From the NCBI GenBank assembly GCA_900473685.1, contig UCNE01000018.1:62001-126000 (forward strand): a stretch of DNA of 64,000 bases, written 5' to 3'. The position numbers were made by a program, and so were the translations under genes. The notes under the pieces were generated by a model. It was not told the DNA's origin and ran no database searches. It was given only the letters and a program-made list of their open reading frames with translations. Positions 16,238 through 25,494 of this stretch are shown here, piece after piece (the first letter of the stretch is position 1; each line of letters opens with the position of its first letter). Origin of the DNA: Hyphomicrobiales bacterium. Lineage in GTDB: Bacteria; Pseudomonadota; Alphaproteobacteria; Rhizobiales; Rhizobiaceae.

Positions 16238-16957
16238 ATGCTCTTCGACAGGCCACTGGTGCCCGCCGTGCTTATCCAGCGCTACAAACGCTTTCTTTTC
16301 GACGCCCTGCTTGAGGATGGGCGCCAAATCACCGGCTCCTGCCCGAATACCGGATCGATGCGCGGGCTGACAACGTCTGGCTCGCGCATCTGGTTGTCCG
16401 AGCACAACAGTCCGACACGCAAATATCAGCATATGTTCGAAATGATCGAAGTCGGCAACACCGTCGTCGGCATCAATACCGGACTGCCGAACCGGCTGGC
16501 AGAAGAAGCGATCAAGGCCGGACAGGTCGGCGACCTTCACCTCTATTCCACTTTGCAGCGCGAACAGAAATATGGCCGCAATTCCCGCATAGACATCCTG
16601 CTCAGCGATCCCGAGCGCGGCCGTGCCTATGTCGAGGTCAAGAACGTCCATTTCAGCCGCACGGCGGGCCTTGGTGAATTTCCCGACAGCCCGACCGCGC
16701 GGGGTGCAAAACATCTGGAAGAACTCGGCGATATGGTCGATGAAGGCCATCGCGGCATCATGATCTACCTGATCCAGCGGGATGACTGCGCCACGTTCAG
16801 GATATGCGATGACCTCGACCCGGCTTATGCCAAGGCTTATCGCCGGGCGATGCAGCGCGGAGTTGAGGCCTTCGCCGTCAAATGCAGGGTTTCGCCGCAG
16901 CAAATTGCAGCTGACGGCCTGATCCCGATAGACGAACCCGCCTGTGCTGATCTATGA
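16238..16957 (+). CDS. sfsA: DNA/RNA nuclease SfsA
   Basis: A 239-residue protein with the SfsA signatures: [15 protein letters not shown] at the N-terminus, CPNTGSM, SRIDILL and YVEVKNVHF. The last provides the D/E-K nuclease core, and the N-terminal part an OB fold. It was named for a sugar-fermentation phenotype in E. coli; later work describes nuclease activity. It starts 18 nt after phaC on the same strand, and map follows 30 nt later, so phaC-sfsA-map-radC may be one transcript. Confidence 0.94.
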   Translation: MLFDRPLVPAVLIQRYKRFLFDALLEDGRQITGSCPNTGSMRGLTTSGSRIWLSEHNSPTRKYQHMFEMIEVGNTVVGINTGLPNRLAEEAIKAGQVGDLHLYSTLQREQKYGRNSRIDILLSDPERGRAYVEVKNVHFSRTAGLGEFPDSPTARGAKHLEELGDMVDEGHRGIMIYLIQRDDCATFRICDDLDPAYAKAYRRAMQRGVEAFAVKCRVSPQQIAADGLIPIDEPACADL

Positions 16958-16987
16958 CATTTATGAAAGACAACTGAAAGTATTGTA

Positions 16988-17815
16988 ATGGTCACCTATA
17001 TCGAGGCAGCGTCAGCGCCCTACAAGAATACCGGCGTCATCCGCCTCTATACGCCCGAGGATTTTGCCGGCATCAAGCGTGCCTGCCAGATCACCGCGCG
17101 TTGCCTTGACGAATTGGCAAGCCGCGTCAAACCGGGTGTAACGACCGACGAGATCGACCGGTTCGTGTTCGATTTCGGCATGGACCACGGCGCCCTGCCC
17201 GCGACGCTCAATTATCGCGGCTATACCAAATCATCGTGCACATCGATCAACCACGTCGTCTGCCACGGCATTCCCAACGAGAAGCCGCTGCGCGAAGGCG
17301 ATGTCGTCAATATCGATGTCACCTATATCATCGATGGCTGGCACGGCGATTCCAGCCGGATGTATCCGGTCGGCGAAATCAAGCGCGCTGCCCAGCGCCT
17401 GCTTGAAGTCACCCATGAATGCCTGATGCGCGGCATCGCCGCCGTCAAGCCCGGCGCCCGCACTGGCGCCATCGGCGAAGCCATCCAGACCTTTGCCGAA
17501 GCCGAGCGCTGTTCGGTGGTGCGCGACTTCTGCGGCCATGGCGTGGGACGGCTTTTTCATGATGCCCCGAATATCCTGCATTATGGCCGCGCCAACGAAG
17601 GCCCGGAAATGCGCGAAGGCATGATCTTCACCATCGAGCCGATGATCAATCTCGGCCGGCCGCATGTGAAGGTTCTGGCCGATGGCTGGACTGCCGTCAC
17701 CCGCGACCGGTCTCTCTCGGCGCAATACGAACACGCCGTCGGCGTTACCGCCACCGGCTGCGAGATTTTCACCCTGTCGCCGGCCGGCCTCGACCGTCCG
17801 GGGCTGCCAGCATAA
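16988..17815 (+). CDS. map: Methionine aminopeptidase, type I
   Basis: A 275-residue enzyme with the pita-bread fold and five metal ligands in order: Asp in [11 protein letters not shown] and DSSRM, His in [12 protein letters not shown], Glu in FTIEPMI and Glu in QYEHAVGV. The substrate histidine is in [12 protein letters not shown]. It removes the initiator methionine from nascent proteins. The N-terminus has a short extension with an SPYKNTG-like motif ([15 protein letters not shown]), as in rhizobial MetAP. Confidence 0.96.
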   Translation: MVTYIEAASAPYKNTGVIRLYTPEDFAGIKRACQITARCLDELASRVKPGVTTDEIDRFVFDFGMDHGALPATLNYRGYTKSSCTSINHVVCHGIPNEKPLREGDVVNIDVTYIIDGWHGDSSRMYPVGEIKRAAQRLLEVTHECLMRGIAAVKPGARTGAIGEAIQTFAEAERCSVVRDFCGHGVGRLFHDAPNILHYGRANEGPEMREGMIFTIEPMINLGRPHVKVLADGWTAVTRDRSLSAQYEHAVGVTATGCEIFTLSPAGLDRPGLPA

Positions 17816-17823
17816 GGTTTGCG

Positions 17824-18615
17824 ATGACAAAGCCCCCTTTTTCCTCCGAAGGCGATCATTCGCAACCGGCTGATGAAAGGGGCTTTTTCGCCGAACAGCA
17901 ACCGAAGCGCTCCAGCCTTGGCGTACCGACGGTGCAACAGGACGATGCGCATTATCATGGCCATCGCGACCGGTTGCGGACACGCTACCGGGATCATGGC
18001 GATACGGCGCTGGCCGATTATGAAATCCTCGAACTGCTGCTCTTCCGGCTAATCCCGCGCCGCGATACAAAGCCGATCGCCAAGGCGTTGCTTGAACGTT
18101 TCGGAACACTGGCCGGCGTCTTTGGCGCTTCGCCTGCCTTGCTGCAGGAAGTGAAGGGCATCGGCGAGGCCGTTGCCTTCGACCTGAAACTGATCTCGAC
18201 CGTGGCCCACCGCACCCTCAAGAGTGAGCTTAAAGGCAAGCAGGTGCTGGCCTCCTGGTCATCCGTGATCGACTACTGCCATGCGGCCATGGCGCACGAG
18301 ACCCGCGAGCAGTTCCGCATTCTCTTTCTCGACAAGCGCAATGCCCTGATTGCCGACGAGGTACAGCAGACCGGCACCGTCGATCATACGCCGGTCTATC
18401 CGCGCGAAGTGGTCAAGCGCGCGCTTGAGCTGTCCGCGACCGCGCTTATCCTCGTCCACAATCATCCTTCCGGCGATCCGACCCCTTCGAGGGCCGATAT
18501 CGAGATGACCAAGATGATCGTCGATACGGCAAAGCCGCTTGGGATTACCGTCCACGATCACATCATCATCGGCAAGGATGGTCACGCCAGCCTCAAAGGG
18601 CTGCGCCTGATCTGA
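17824..18615 (+). CDS. radC: RadC/JAB-domain DNA repair protein
   Basis: The 263-residue protein begins 9 nt after map. It has an N-terminal HhH-like segment (about 75-125, [14 protein letters not shown] and [11 protein letters not shown]) and a C-terminal JAMM/MPN domain (about 140-263) with the zinc motif [14 protein letters not shown] and a terminal VHDHIIIG. It is named DNA repair protein RadC, though the biochemical function is not settled. The first 45 residues are variable and charged. The stop lies 10 bp from the convergent corA stop. Confidence 0.93.
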   Translation: MTKPPFSSEGDHSQPADERGFFAEQQPKRSSLGVPTVQQDDAHYHGHRDRLRTRYRDHGDTALADYEILELLLFRLIPRRDTKPIAKALLERFGTLAGVFGASPALLQEVKGIGEAVAFDLKLISTVAHRTLKSELKGKQVLASWSSVIDYCHAAMAHETREQFRILFLDKRNALIADEVQQTGTVDHTPVYPREVVKRALELSATALILVHNHPSGDPTPSRADIEMTKMIVDTAKPLGITVHDHIIIGKDGHASLKGLRLI

Positions 18616-18625
18616 TCGCACCGGC

Positions 18626-19690
18626 TCAGAGCCACTTTACCCGCCGGAACATCCGGTAGAGCATGCTGCAGATGAAGACGATCAGTGCCAGGACGACGAA
18701 ATAACCGTATCTGAATTTCAATTCCGGCATGTCGTCGAAATTCATCCCATAAATCCCGGCAATCGCCGTCGGGACGGCTAGGATGGCGGCCCAGGATGCA
18801 AGCTTGCGCGAAATTTCGGTCTGCTCCGACTGGCCGATCATCAGGCTAGCCTCGAAGGTGAAGGCCAGCACCTCACGTAGCGTGTCGATATCCTCCTGCA
18901 CCCGCCGGACATGATCGGTCACATCGCGGAACAGTGCATGCAGCGTGGCGTCCATGCCGGGCAGATCGAGATGCTCGTGGCGCCGGCAGACATCGACCAG
19001 GGGAACGACGGCATTGCGCAGGCGCAGCAGGCTGCGACGCAGGAAATAAAGGCGTTCGATGTCCTTCTTGTCGAGGCGGTCGCGCAAGACCCGTTCTTCC
19101 AACTCCTCGACTTCCGCATGGATGCCCTCGACGACGGGCATGTAGTTGTCGACGATGAAATCGAGGATCGAATAGAGGATATAGTTCTCGCCATGCGCCA
19201 ATGCGGCTGGAGAAGCCTCGCAGCGCTGCCGGACCAGATTGTAGGATGTCGATGGGCCGTGGCGCACCGAAACCACATAGCCGCGACCGACAAACAGATG
19301 GGTTTCGCCGAAGACGATCTCCTCACCCATCATGTGGGCGGTGCGGGCCACGACGAAGATGGCATCGCCATAGATTTCCAGCTTCGGACGCTGATGGGCA
19401 TGCCGCGCATCCTCGATGGCCAAATCATGCAAGCCGAATTCGGCCTGAACTTCGCGTAACAGCGCCTCATCGGGCTCATGCAGCCCGATCCAGACCACCG
19501 CCTTGTCGCGGCCCTTCCATGTATGCGCGTCCTTGATCTCGATATCGAGAATACGCTGGCCATGCTCGTAAACGGCAGCGGCCACGACACCCGGGCGGGT
19601 GCGCGGCTTTGCGGGCGGCTCGGACGGATTGCTCTCCGCAGAGGGGACGGTCTCGTTTTTCAGTCTGCCGACGGTTTCTTGCAAACCCAT
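18626..19690 (-). CDS. corA: CorA-family magnesium/divalent cation transporter
   Basis: The 354-residue protein has a large N-terminal cytoplasmic domain and two C-terminal transmembrane helices. The signature YGMNFDDMPEL follows the first helix, and the protein ends in the basic RMFRRVKWL usual for CorA. CorA forms a pentameric Mg2+ channel in the inner membrane. GGGAGAGGG precedes the ATG at 19690. The gene is convergent with radC. Confidence 0.94.
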   Translation of the reverse strand: MGLQETVGRLKNETVPSAESNPSEPPAKPRTRPGVVAAAVYEHGQRILDIEIKDAHTWKGRDKAVVWIGLHEPDEALLREVQAEFGLHDLAIEDARHAHQRPKLEIYGDAIFVVARTAHMMGEEIVFGETHLFVGRGYVVSVRHGPSTSYNLVRQRCEASPAALAHGENYILYSILDFIVDNYMPVVEGIHAEVEELEERVLRDRLDKKDIERLYFLRRSLLRLRNAVVPLVDVCRRHEHLDLPGMDATLHALFRDVTDHVRRVQEDIDTLREVLAFTFEASLMIGQSEQTEISRKLASWAAILAVPTAIAGIYGMNFDDMPELKFRYGYFVVLALIVFICSMLYRMFRRVKWL

Positions 19691-19961
19691 AACCCTCTCC
19701 CATTGCAGAAACCGGGCGCGGCCGGTTAGACATATGCCAACTGAACCTCAGTGCTGCGTGGCCCAATGACTGGCGGCCACGGCATCGCGTTAAGCAGCAG
19801 ACGATGTCATGCTCAATATAATCGCATTTCGTAAAATAAGCATCCGCAAGCCTCGGGCTGCTCATGGGGTTTATCAAACTGTAAGATTGACGATATAGAC
19901 GGTCGCAGGCGACATTTACCGCAACGCACAACGATTCTTCCTCCATCACCGGAAACGCGAC

Positions 19962-21368
19962 ATGAACCAGTACGATCTCGTGGTTGTCGGCAGCGGACCT
20001 GCAGGGCGCAGGGCTGCCATTCAGGCCGCCAAGCTGGGCAAGAAGGTTCTTGTCATCGAGCAGGGAAAGCGGGTCGGCGGCGTCTCGGTCCATACCGGTA
20101 CCATCCCCTCGAAAACCCTGCGCGAAACCGCGCTGAACCTGACCGGCTGGCGCGAGCGCGGCTTTTACGGCCGCGCCTACCGGGTCAAGGAAGAAATCAG
20201 CGCCGAGGATTTGCGCCGGCGTCTGCTGATCACCCTTGATCACGAGGTCGAGGTGCTGGAACATCAGTTCGCCCGCAACCGCGTTCAGCATATCCGCGGC
20301 AAAGCCAGCTTCGTTGATCCGCAGACGATGCAGATCGTCAAGGAAGACGGCGAAATCGTTCAGGTTTCCGCCACCAGCATCCTGCTCGCCGTCGGCACGA
20401 AACCGTTTCGCCCCGACTACATTCCCTTCGACGGAAAGACCGTTCTCGACAGCGACGAGTTGCTTGAAATCGAGGAGCTTCCCCGTTCCATGGCCGTGAT
20501 CGGCGCTGGCGTCATCGGCATCGAATACGCAACGATTTTCAGCGCGCTCGATACACAGGTCACGTTGATCGACCCGAAGACCACCATGCTGGATTTCATC
20601 GACAAGGAAATCGTCGAGGACTTCACCTACCAGCTGCGCGACCGCAACATGAAGCTGCATCTCGGGCAGAAGGCCGAAAAAGTGGAACGGACGCCGGACG
20701 GTAAATGCTCGATCAAGCTCGATAGCGGCCGTGTCATCCTTTGCGAAATGGTGCTGTTTGCCGCCGGGCGCATGGGCGCTACCGATTCGCTCAACCTGGA
20801 GGCTGCCGGTCTTCAGGCCGACAGCCGCGGCCGCCTCAGCGTCAACCCCGAGACTTTCCAGACCTCGGTTCCGAACATCTATGCCGCTGGCGACGTTGTC
20901 GGTTTCCCGAGCCTTGCCTCCACCTCGATGGAACAGGGCCGTATCGCAGCCCGCGTTGCCGTTGGAGCGATCGCCAAGGAACCGCCCAAATTCTTCCCCT
21001 ACGGCATCTATGCCGTACCGGAAATTTCGACCTGCGGGCTGACGGAGGAAGAGGTCAAGGAGCGCGGCATTCCCTACGAATGCGGCATCGCCCGTTTTCG
21101 CGAGACATCGCGCGGCCATATCATGGGGCTGGATTCCGGACTTCTGAAGCTGATCTTCTCGCTGAAAACCCGCCGCCTGCTCGGCGTCCATATTGTCGGC
21201 GAAGGTGCCACCGAACTTGTCCATATCGGCCAGGCCGTGCTAAACCTGAAGGGCACCGTCGAATATTTCGTCGAAAACACCTTCAACTACCCGACGCTGG
21301 CCGAAGCCTACAAGATCGCCGGCCTTGATGCCGGTAACCGGATGGGCGAGATCACACCAAAGGTGTGA
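19962..21368 (+). CDS. sthA: Soluble pyridine nucleotide transhydrogenase (Si-specific)
   Basis: A 468-residue flavoprotein of the dihydrolipoamide-dehydrogenase fold. It has FAD motif VVVGSGPAGRRAA, NAD(P) motif AVIGAGVIGIEYA, second FAD motif IYAAGDVVGFPSLAS and dimerisation C-terminus TFNYPTLAEAYK. The redox-active cysteine pair of the family (GGxCxxxGCIPSK) is replaced by VGGVSVHTGTIPSKTL, the change that marks SthA rather than a disulfide reductase. It moves hydride between NADPH and NADH in the cytoplasm. Confidence 0.93.
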   Translation: MNQYDLVVVGSGPAGRRAAIQAAKLGKKVLVIEQGKRVGGVSVHTGTIPSKTLRETALNLTGWRERGFYGRAYRVKEEISAEDLRRRLLITLDHEVEVLEHQFARNRVQHIRGKASFVDPQTMQIVKEDGEIVQVSATSILLAVGTKPFRPDYIPFDGKTVLDSDELLEIEELPRSMAVIGAGVIGIEYATIFSALDTQVTLIDPKTTMLDFIDKEIVEDFTYQLRDRNMKLHLGQKAEKVERTPDGKCSIKLDSGRVILCEMVLFAAGRMGATDSLNLEAAGLQADSRGRLSVNPETFQTSVPNIYAAGDVVGFPSLASTSMEQGRIAARVAVGAIAKEPPKFFPYGIYAVPEISTCGLTEEEVKERGIPYECGIARFRETSRGHIMGLDSGLLKLIFSLKTRRLLGVHIVGEGATELVHIGQAVLNLKGTVEYFVENTFNYPTLAEAYKIAGLDAGNRMGEITPKV

Positions 21369-21369
21369 G

Positions 21370-21389
21370 GATTTTCTTCGAGGAAAATC
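21370..21389 (+). terminator. Hairpin just after sthA
   Basis: A 7-bp stem GATTTTC/GAAAATC with loop TTCGAG starts two bases after the sthA stop. No T-run follows. It is a possible 3' end or stability element. Confidence 0.4.
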
Positions 21390-21516
21390 GGGCGGGCAAA
21401 GCGTCCCGCAACGACCAGTCTGCTGTTGTGCGAAATTGATACGGAAGACGGCAGGGACCTACGCGGATATTTAACCAGCCGGACAAAATCGGTTTCTGCC
21501 CCGTTATCGGCAGGCT

Positions 21517-21786
21517 TCATTCGCTGTTCAGTTTTTTCAGCTTCTTTCGCGCGTCATCGGCAAGTGGGTGGTCCGGATGGCGTGCGATAAAGAGCTCATA
21601 GGCTTCAACTGTCCCGCGTGCCGCGAGCATGCGGTATTCCGACAAAACGGCTTTGTCCGGATCTGGTGGTGTTTCCATCATTTCAGCATCTTTACCCATT
21701 TGGTTTGCAGGAGCGGATGATGACACAGACGTCCACGCAACAAACATGACTGCAACTGTAAAGAGCACAAAAAACGGGTTGTTCAT
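21517..21786 (-). CDS. Small exported protein of unknown function
   Basis: An 89-residue protein from the ATG at 21786. Residues about 1-24 are hydrophobic with a possible signal peptide (FFVLFTVAVMFVAWTSVSSSA). The mature part ends in a TPR-like helix pair (YELFIARHPDHPLADDARKKLKKL), the pattern seen in tetratricopeptide outer-membrane proteins such as YbgF/BamD. The family is not recognised. The gene is convergent with sthA and divergent from the metalloprotease gene, across an AT-rich gap. Confidence 0.6.
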   Translation of the reverse strand: MNNPFFVLFTVAVMFVAWTSVSSSAPANQMGKDAEMMETPPDPDKAVLSEYRMLAARGTVEAYELFIARHPDHPLADDARKKLKKLNSE

Positions 21787-22290
21787 TGCCTGCCTATATA
21801 CCTCCAAGGTGTCTGTTGTCTGTTAATCAAAACTCCTCTCTCGCCTGAGAGGCTGTCAGTTAGACATCCTTTGAACACAGGAAACGATCGCCCCACTACA
21901 TTAGCCTTGTCACATAAAATTTATTAGCGTAGTCTAAATTCAGGCTGCAATGAGGCATGAATACGGCAGCTTGCATATCAATCAGCAGGCTCACGCCGAT
22001 TCCTGATTGAAGCAGCAAATACGAAACTCCACAAATTTCAGTATTTTCATTAAATATCAGTTACTTATGTAAATTTTCAAGCACGTGAACTCGTCTACGA
22101 ATTAAGCCTGTCACTCACTGCTTTCGGGACGCGGCAGATCATTGAATTTTCTCTACATGCTGATTCCGCGCACGCGGTTTTGGCAGGTATGTTTCTGCGC
22201 CTTTGCAGAATGCCGCCGCCCATGAATGCAAACTTAAACGCGCGTTGCCTCAGGTGCATGGACAGAACCTGATGCGACCAAGGAGGCATC
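21787..22290. other. AT-rich intergenic leader of the RTX metalloprotease
   Basis: About 500 bp visibly richer in A/T than the rest of the window (for example ATAAAATTTATTAGC and TATGTAAATTTTC). No gene is supported here, since the open frames lack ribosome-binding sites. A TTAA-N7-TTAC sequence near 22050 resembles a one-mismatch CtrA site. The compositional shift, large size and position before a secreted enzyme suggest a regulated promoter region, possibly with imported DNA. Confidence 0.45.
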
Positions 22291-25200
22291 ATGACCATCA
22301 GGACGCGAACAAATTCTCTGTTTTTCACTTCAACAGCATTGGATCCCGGCTGGTCCTTCGGCGAAGCCAGCAAGGATGTCTCTTCATCTCGGCTTTTCAG
22401 CGTCGCCGCATCGGACTGGGTTACTGGGTGGACACCGGCCAAGACGACGATCGCGCCGGTAATAGGCTCTGATGCGATCGGGGCGCCGGAGCTTGGAACA
22501 TCCGGTAACAATGATGCGCAGGTACCGCAAGAAAACGGTGATCTCTCTGTTTCCATCGCCGTCGGGGCGACCGGAAATGCACTGATCGATGGCGTTTTGA
22601 GCGGTGTACGCTGGAACCAGACATCGATTACGTACAGCGACACGGATTCCTCGGCCGACTACCAGGCCGGATATAGCTCGGATCAAAACGGCAATGGCAT
22701 AAGCGCGCAGAACGAAGCATTTTCGCAGTTCACCGCGCAGCAAATGATCGCCTTCCATTCGGCGCTGAATCAGTCTGTTTACACGCAACTGGGTGGTGCC
22801 GGCGGATTTTCGATCGAAGGGTTCACCAATCTCAGCATAACCTACAATGGAGCGGGTACGTCCAATTCAACGATCCGAGCTGCAAACTCCGGCGATGCTG
22901 GAACCGCCTATGCCTTCTATCCCAGCAATGCCGTCACCGGTGGCGATACCTTCTTCGGCAACACCTACGATGGCACCACCAACAGCCTGAAAAACCCGGC
23001 TGCAGGTAATTATGCATGGCACACTATGATTCACGAACTGGGCCATTCGCTTGGTTTGAAACATGGCCATGAAACGGGCGGGCCTGGCAACACGGCTGTG
23101 CCTGCCGCGTATAATTCGGTCGAATTCACCGTGATGACCTATTCAAGCTATATCGGCGACGCCACCAGTGGTTACGACTACGAGCAGTGGGGCGCGCCAC
23201 AGACTTACATGATGATCGACATTCTCGCCCTGCAGACCATGTATGGCGCGGACTTCACCATCAACGGCGGCAACACCATCTACACGTGGGATCCAACCAA
23301 TGGCAATTCCTATGTCGATGGCGCCTTAGCCATCGACCCCGGTGCCAACCGCATATTCTCCACCATCTGGGACGGTAACGGCATCGACACCTACGATCTG
23401 TCAAACTATACGACGAACCTCAGGCTCGACCTCCGCCCCGGCGAAAACTCGACATTTTCTTCGGCGCAACTGGCTTTCCTTGGCGGCGGCCCCAACGGCG
23501 GCTTTGCTCGCGGCAACGTCTTCAACGCCTTTCAGTTCAACGGCGATGCCCGGTCGCTGATCGAAAATGCCAATGGCGGTTCTGGCAATGACACCATCAC
23601 CGGGAACAATGCCGACAACCTGCTCAATGGTAATGGCGGTAACGACACGATTGACGGCCAATCGGGCAACGACACCCTCAACGGGAATGGCGGCAATGAT
23701 ACGCTCCTTGCAGGCCTGGGTGTCGATATCATCAATGGCGGCGACGGCGATGATTGGATCGAAGGTGGTTTTTCCAAGGACACCGTTAACGGTGGCGATG
23801 GAAACGACACCTTCTATGTCCGCGAAGGCGAATTCGGTGATGATACCGATGGCGGCACCGGGATCGACATGCTCGATTTGAGCAATTCGACGACACGAGG
23901 TGCCATCGTCAATCTCGGCGCCAATACTTATGATTTCTCTCCGACCTTTGGCGGGCCATACTCGATCATTAATGTCGAAAATGTCAAAGGTACTCAATTG
24001 GCGGACACGATCACCGGCAACGCCCTTGCCAACGTGATCAACGGCAATGGCGGCAACGACACCATTGACGGTGGCGCCGGCAACGACGCCATCGACGGCG
24101 GTGCGGGCAACGACACCATCTTGGGTGGCGATGGAAATGATACCCTGACCGCAGGCGGCGGCGTCGATCTCGTCTACGGAAATGCAGGCAATGACCGCTT
24201 CTATCTGCTTGCCGGGTGGAACGGCGGCATTGGCGAAGCCTTTTTCGGTGGGGCCGGCACCGATACGTTCGACACATCGACCGTGATCTTCCCGGGCTTC
24301 GACGCCAACGTTAACCTTCAAGACGGAGAGTTCTTCAATATCGATGCTCCGGCTTCAGGGCCCATTTCGCTCGCCAGCGTCGAAAATGTCATCACCGGTA
24401 GCGGCAATGACGTCGTGACAGGATCCGGCGAGAACAACAACCTGAAGACGGGCGCCGGAACAGACACTCTATCTGGCCTTGGTGGCGACGACACGTTGAA
24501 CGGAGGCGCAGGAGCCGACAAACTCGATGGAGGATTGGGATTGGATACCGTTTCCTACGCCGGTGCGGCTTCCGGTGTCGTCGCCAGTTTGGTCAGTCCT
24601 GCTTCCAATACCGGTGATGCTGCTGGTGATACCTATATTTCGATAGAAAAGCTCGGCGGCACGGATTTCAACGATATACTTTCTGGCGACAGCGGTGCAA
24701 ATACGGTTGCGGGTGGGAACGGCAATGACCTCCTGATCGGCGGTGCGGGCGCAGACCTTCTGAGCGGCGGAGCCGGTCTCGATACAGCGTCATATTCCAC
24801 CGCGACAATCGGAGTTATCGCAAGCTTGGCTAGTCCGGCATCAAACACGGGCGACGCCGCCGGTGATACCTATAGCTCCATTGAAAACCTGATAGGCACC
24901 AACTTCAACGATACTCTTTATGGCAATAGCGCAGGCAATGTTATCAGGGGTGGAGCAGGTAACGACACGATCCGAGGGCACGCCGGAAATGATACCATGA
25001 CCGGCAACTCCGGAAACGATACCTTCGCCTTCAATACAGCACTGAATGCCGCAACAAACGTCGACATGATTACGGATTTCAATGTCGCCAACGATACGAT
25101 GTCGCTGGAGAACGCCATCTTTACCGCGATTGGTGCCCTTGGAACGCTTGCAGCGGCGGCCTTCCGAGCCAATACCACCGGCCTTGCCGGCGATGCCAGC

Positions 25201-25335
25201 GATCGCATCATCTATGAAACGGATACAGGCGACCTGCTGTATGATGCCGATGGCACCGGCGCTGGTGCAGGTATACAGTTCGCCCGGCTGACGTCGGGCC
25301 TGGCACTGACAAACCTGGATTTCATCGTCGTCTGA
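22291..25335 (+). CDS. Serralysin-like RTX metalloprotease
   Basis: The 1014-residue protein starts behind AAGGAGGCATC. Residues about 60-330 are an M10B metzincin catalytic domain: zinc motif HELGHSLGLKH begins at His248 and is followed by the Met-turn VMTYSSY. From about residue 428 to 960 there are several blocks of calcium-binding RTX nonapeptides (GGxGNDxxx, such as GGAGNDTIDG), including a 79-residue module present twice (from about 751 and 830). The C-terminus LDFIVV fits the D-plus-hydrophobics end of type I secretion signals, and there is no N-terminal signal peptide. It is probably exported by an ABC/MFP/TolC system encoded elsewhere. Confidence 0.9.
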   Translation: MTIRTRTNSLFFTSTALDPGWSFGEASKDVSSSRLFSVAASDWVTGWTPAKTTIAPVIGSDAIGAPELGTSGNNDAQVPQENGDLSVSIAVGATGNALIDGVLSGVRWNQTSITYSDTDSSADYQAGYSSDQNGNGISAQNEAFSQFTAQQMIAFHSALNQSVYTQLGGAGGFSIEGFTNLSITYNGAGTSNSTIRAANSGDAGTAYAFYPSNAVTGGDTFFGNTYDGTTNSLKNPAAGNYAWHTMIHELGHSLGLKHGHETGGPGNTAVPAAYNSVEFTVMTYSSYIGDATSGYDYEQWGAPQTYMMIDILALQTMYGADFTINGGNTIYTWDPTNGNSYVDGALAIDPGANRIFSTIWDGNGIDTYDLSNYTTNLRLDLRPGENSTFSSAQLAFLGGGPNGGFARGNVFNAFQFNGDARSLIENANGGSGNDTITGNNADNLLNGNGGNDTIDGQSGNDTLNGNGGNDTLLAGLGVDIINGGDGDDWIEGGFSKDTVNGGDGNDTFYVREGEFGDDTDGGTGIDMLDLSNSTTRGAIVNLGANTYDFSPTFGGPYSIINVENVKGTQLADTITGNALANVINGNGGNDTIDGGAGNDAIDGGAGNDTILGGDGNDTLTAGGGVDLVYGNAGNDRFYLLAGWNGGIGEAFFGGAGTDTFDTSTVIFPGFDANVNLQDGEFFNIDAPASGPISLASVENVITGSGNDVVTGSGENNNLKTGAGTDTLSGLGGDDTLNGGAGADKLDGGLGLDTVSYAGAASGVVASLVSPASNTGDAAGDTYISIEKLGGTDFNDILSGDSGANTVAGGNGNDLLIGGAGADLLSGGAGLDTASYSTATIGVIASLASPASNTGDAAGDTYSSIENLIGTNFNDTLYGNSAGNVIRGGAGNDTIRGHAGNDTMTGNSGNDTFAFNTALNAATNVDMITDFNVANDTMSLENAIFTAIGALGTLAAAAFRANTTGLAGDASDRIIYETDTGDLLYDADGTGAGAGIQFARLTSGLALTNLDFIVV

Positions 25336-25346
25336 GTTATCAGGAA

Positions 25347-25389
25347 AAACAGATAAGGCTCGCTCGACATTGTCGGAGCGGGCCTTATC
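25347..25389. terminator. Bidirectional terminator between the metalloprotease and RND permease genes
   Basis: Inverted repeat GATAAGGCtCGCTC/GAGCGgGCCTTATC (25352-25389) lies between two convergent genes. On the minus strand it is followed by a GTTTTTCC tract, so it best terminates the RND operon; on the plus strand it can cap the metalloprotease message. Confidence 0.65.
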
Positions 25390-25494
25390 CATGGTCGAGT
25401 ACCGACAGAGCGCGGTGCTCGAACGCCTTTGGCATGCAAATGTTATTCCCTAAAACGATACAGTTTTAAGGGATTATACGGACGGTTTCGCAGT

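Noticed and set aside
22040..22066. TTAA-N7-TTAC near 22050 as a CtrA site for the metalloprotease
   Set aside because: One mismatch in a visibly AT-rich stretch, where such matches are expected by chance. Mentioned only in the intergenic note.
23560..25020. CRISPR-like or DNA-level repeat array
   Set aside because: The repeated GGxGGxAACGACACC-like units are codons for RTX nonapeptides in frame with a long gene. Spacing is 27 bp multiples and the sequence varies at third positions.
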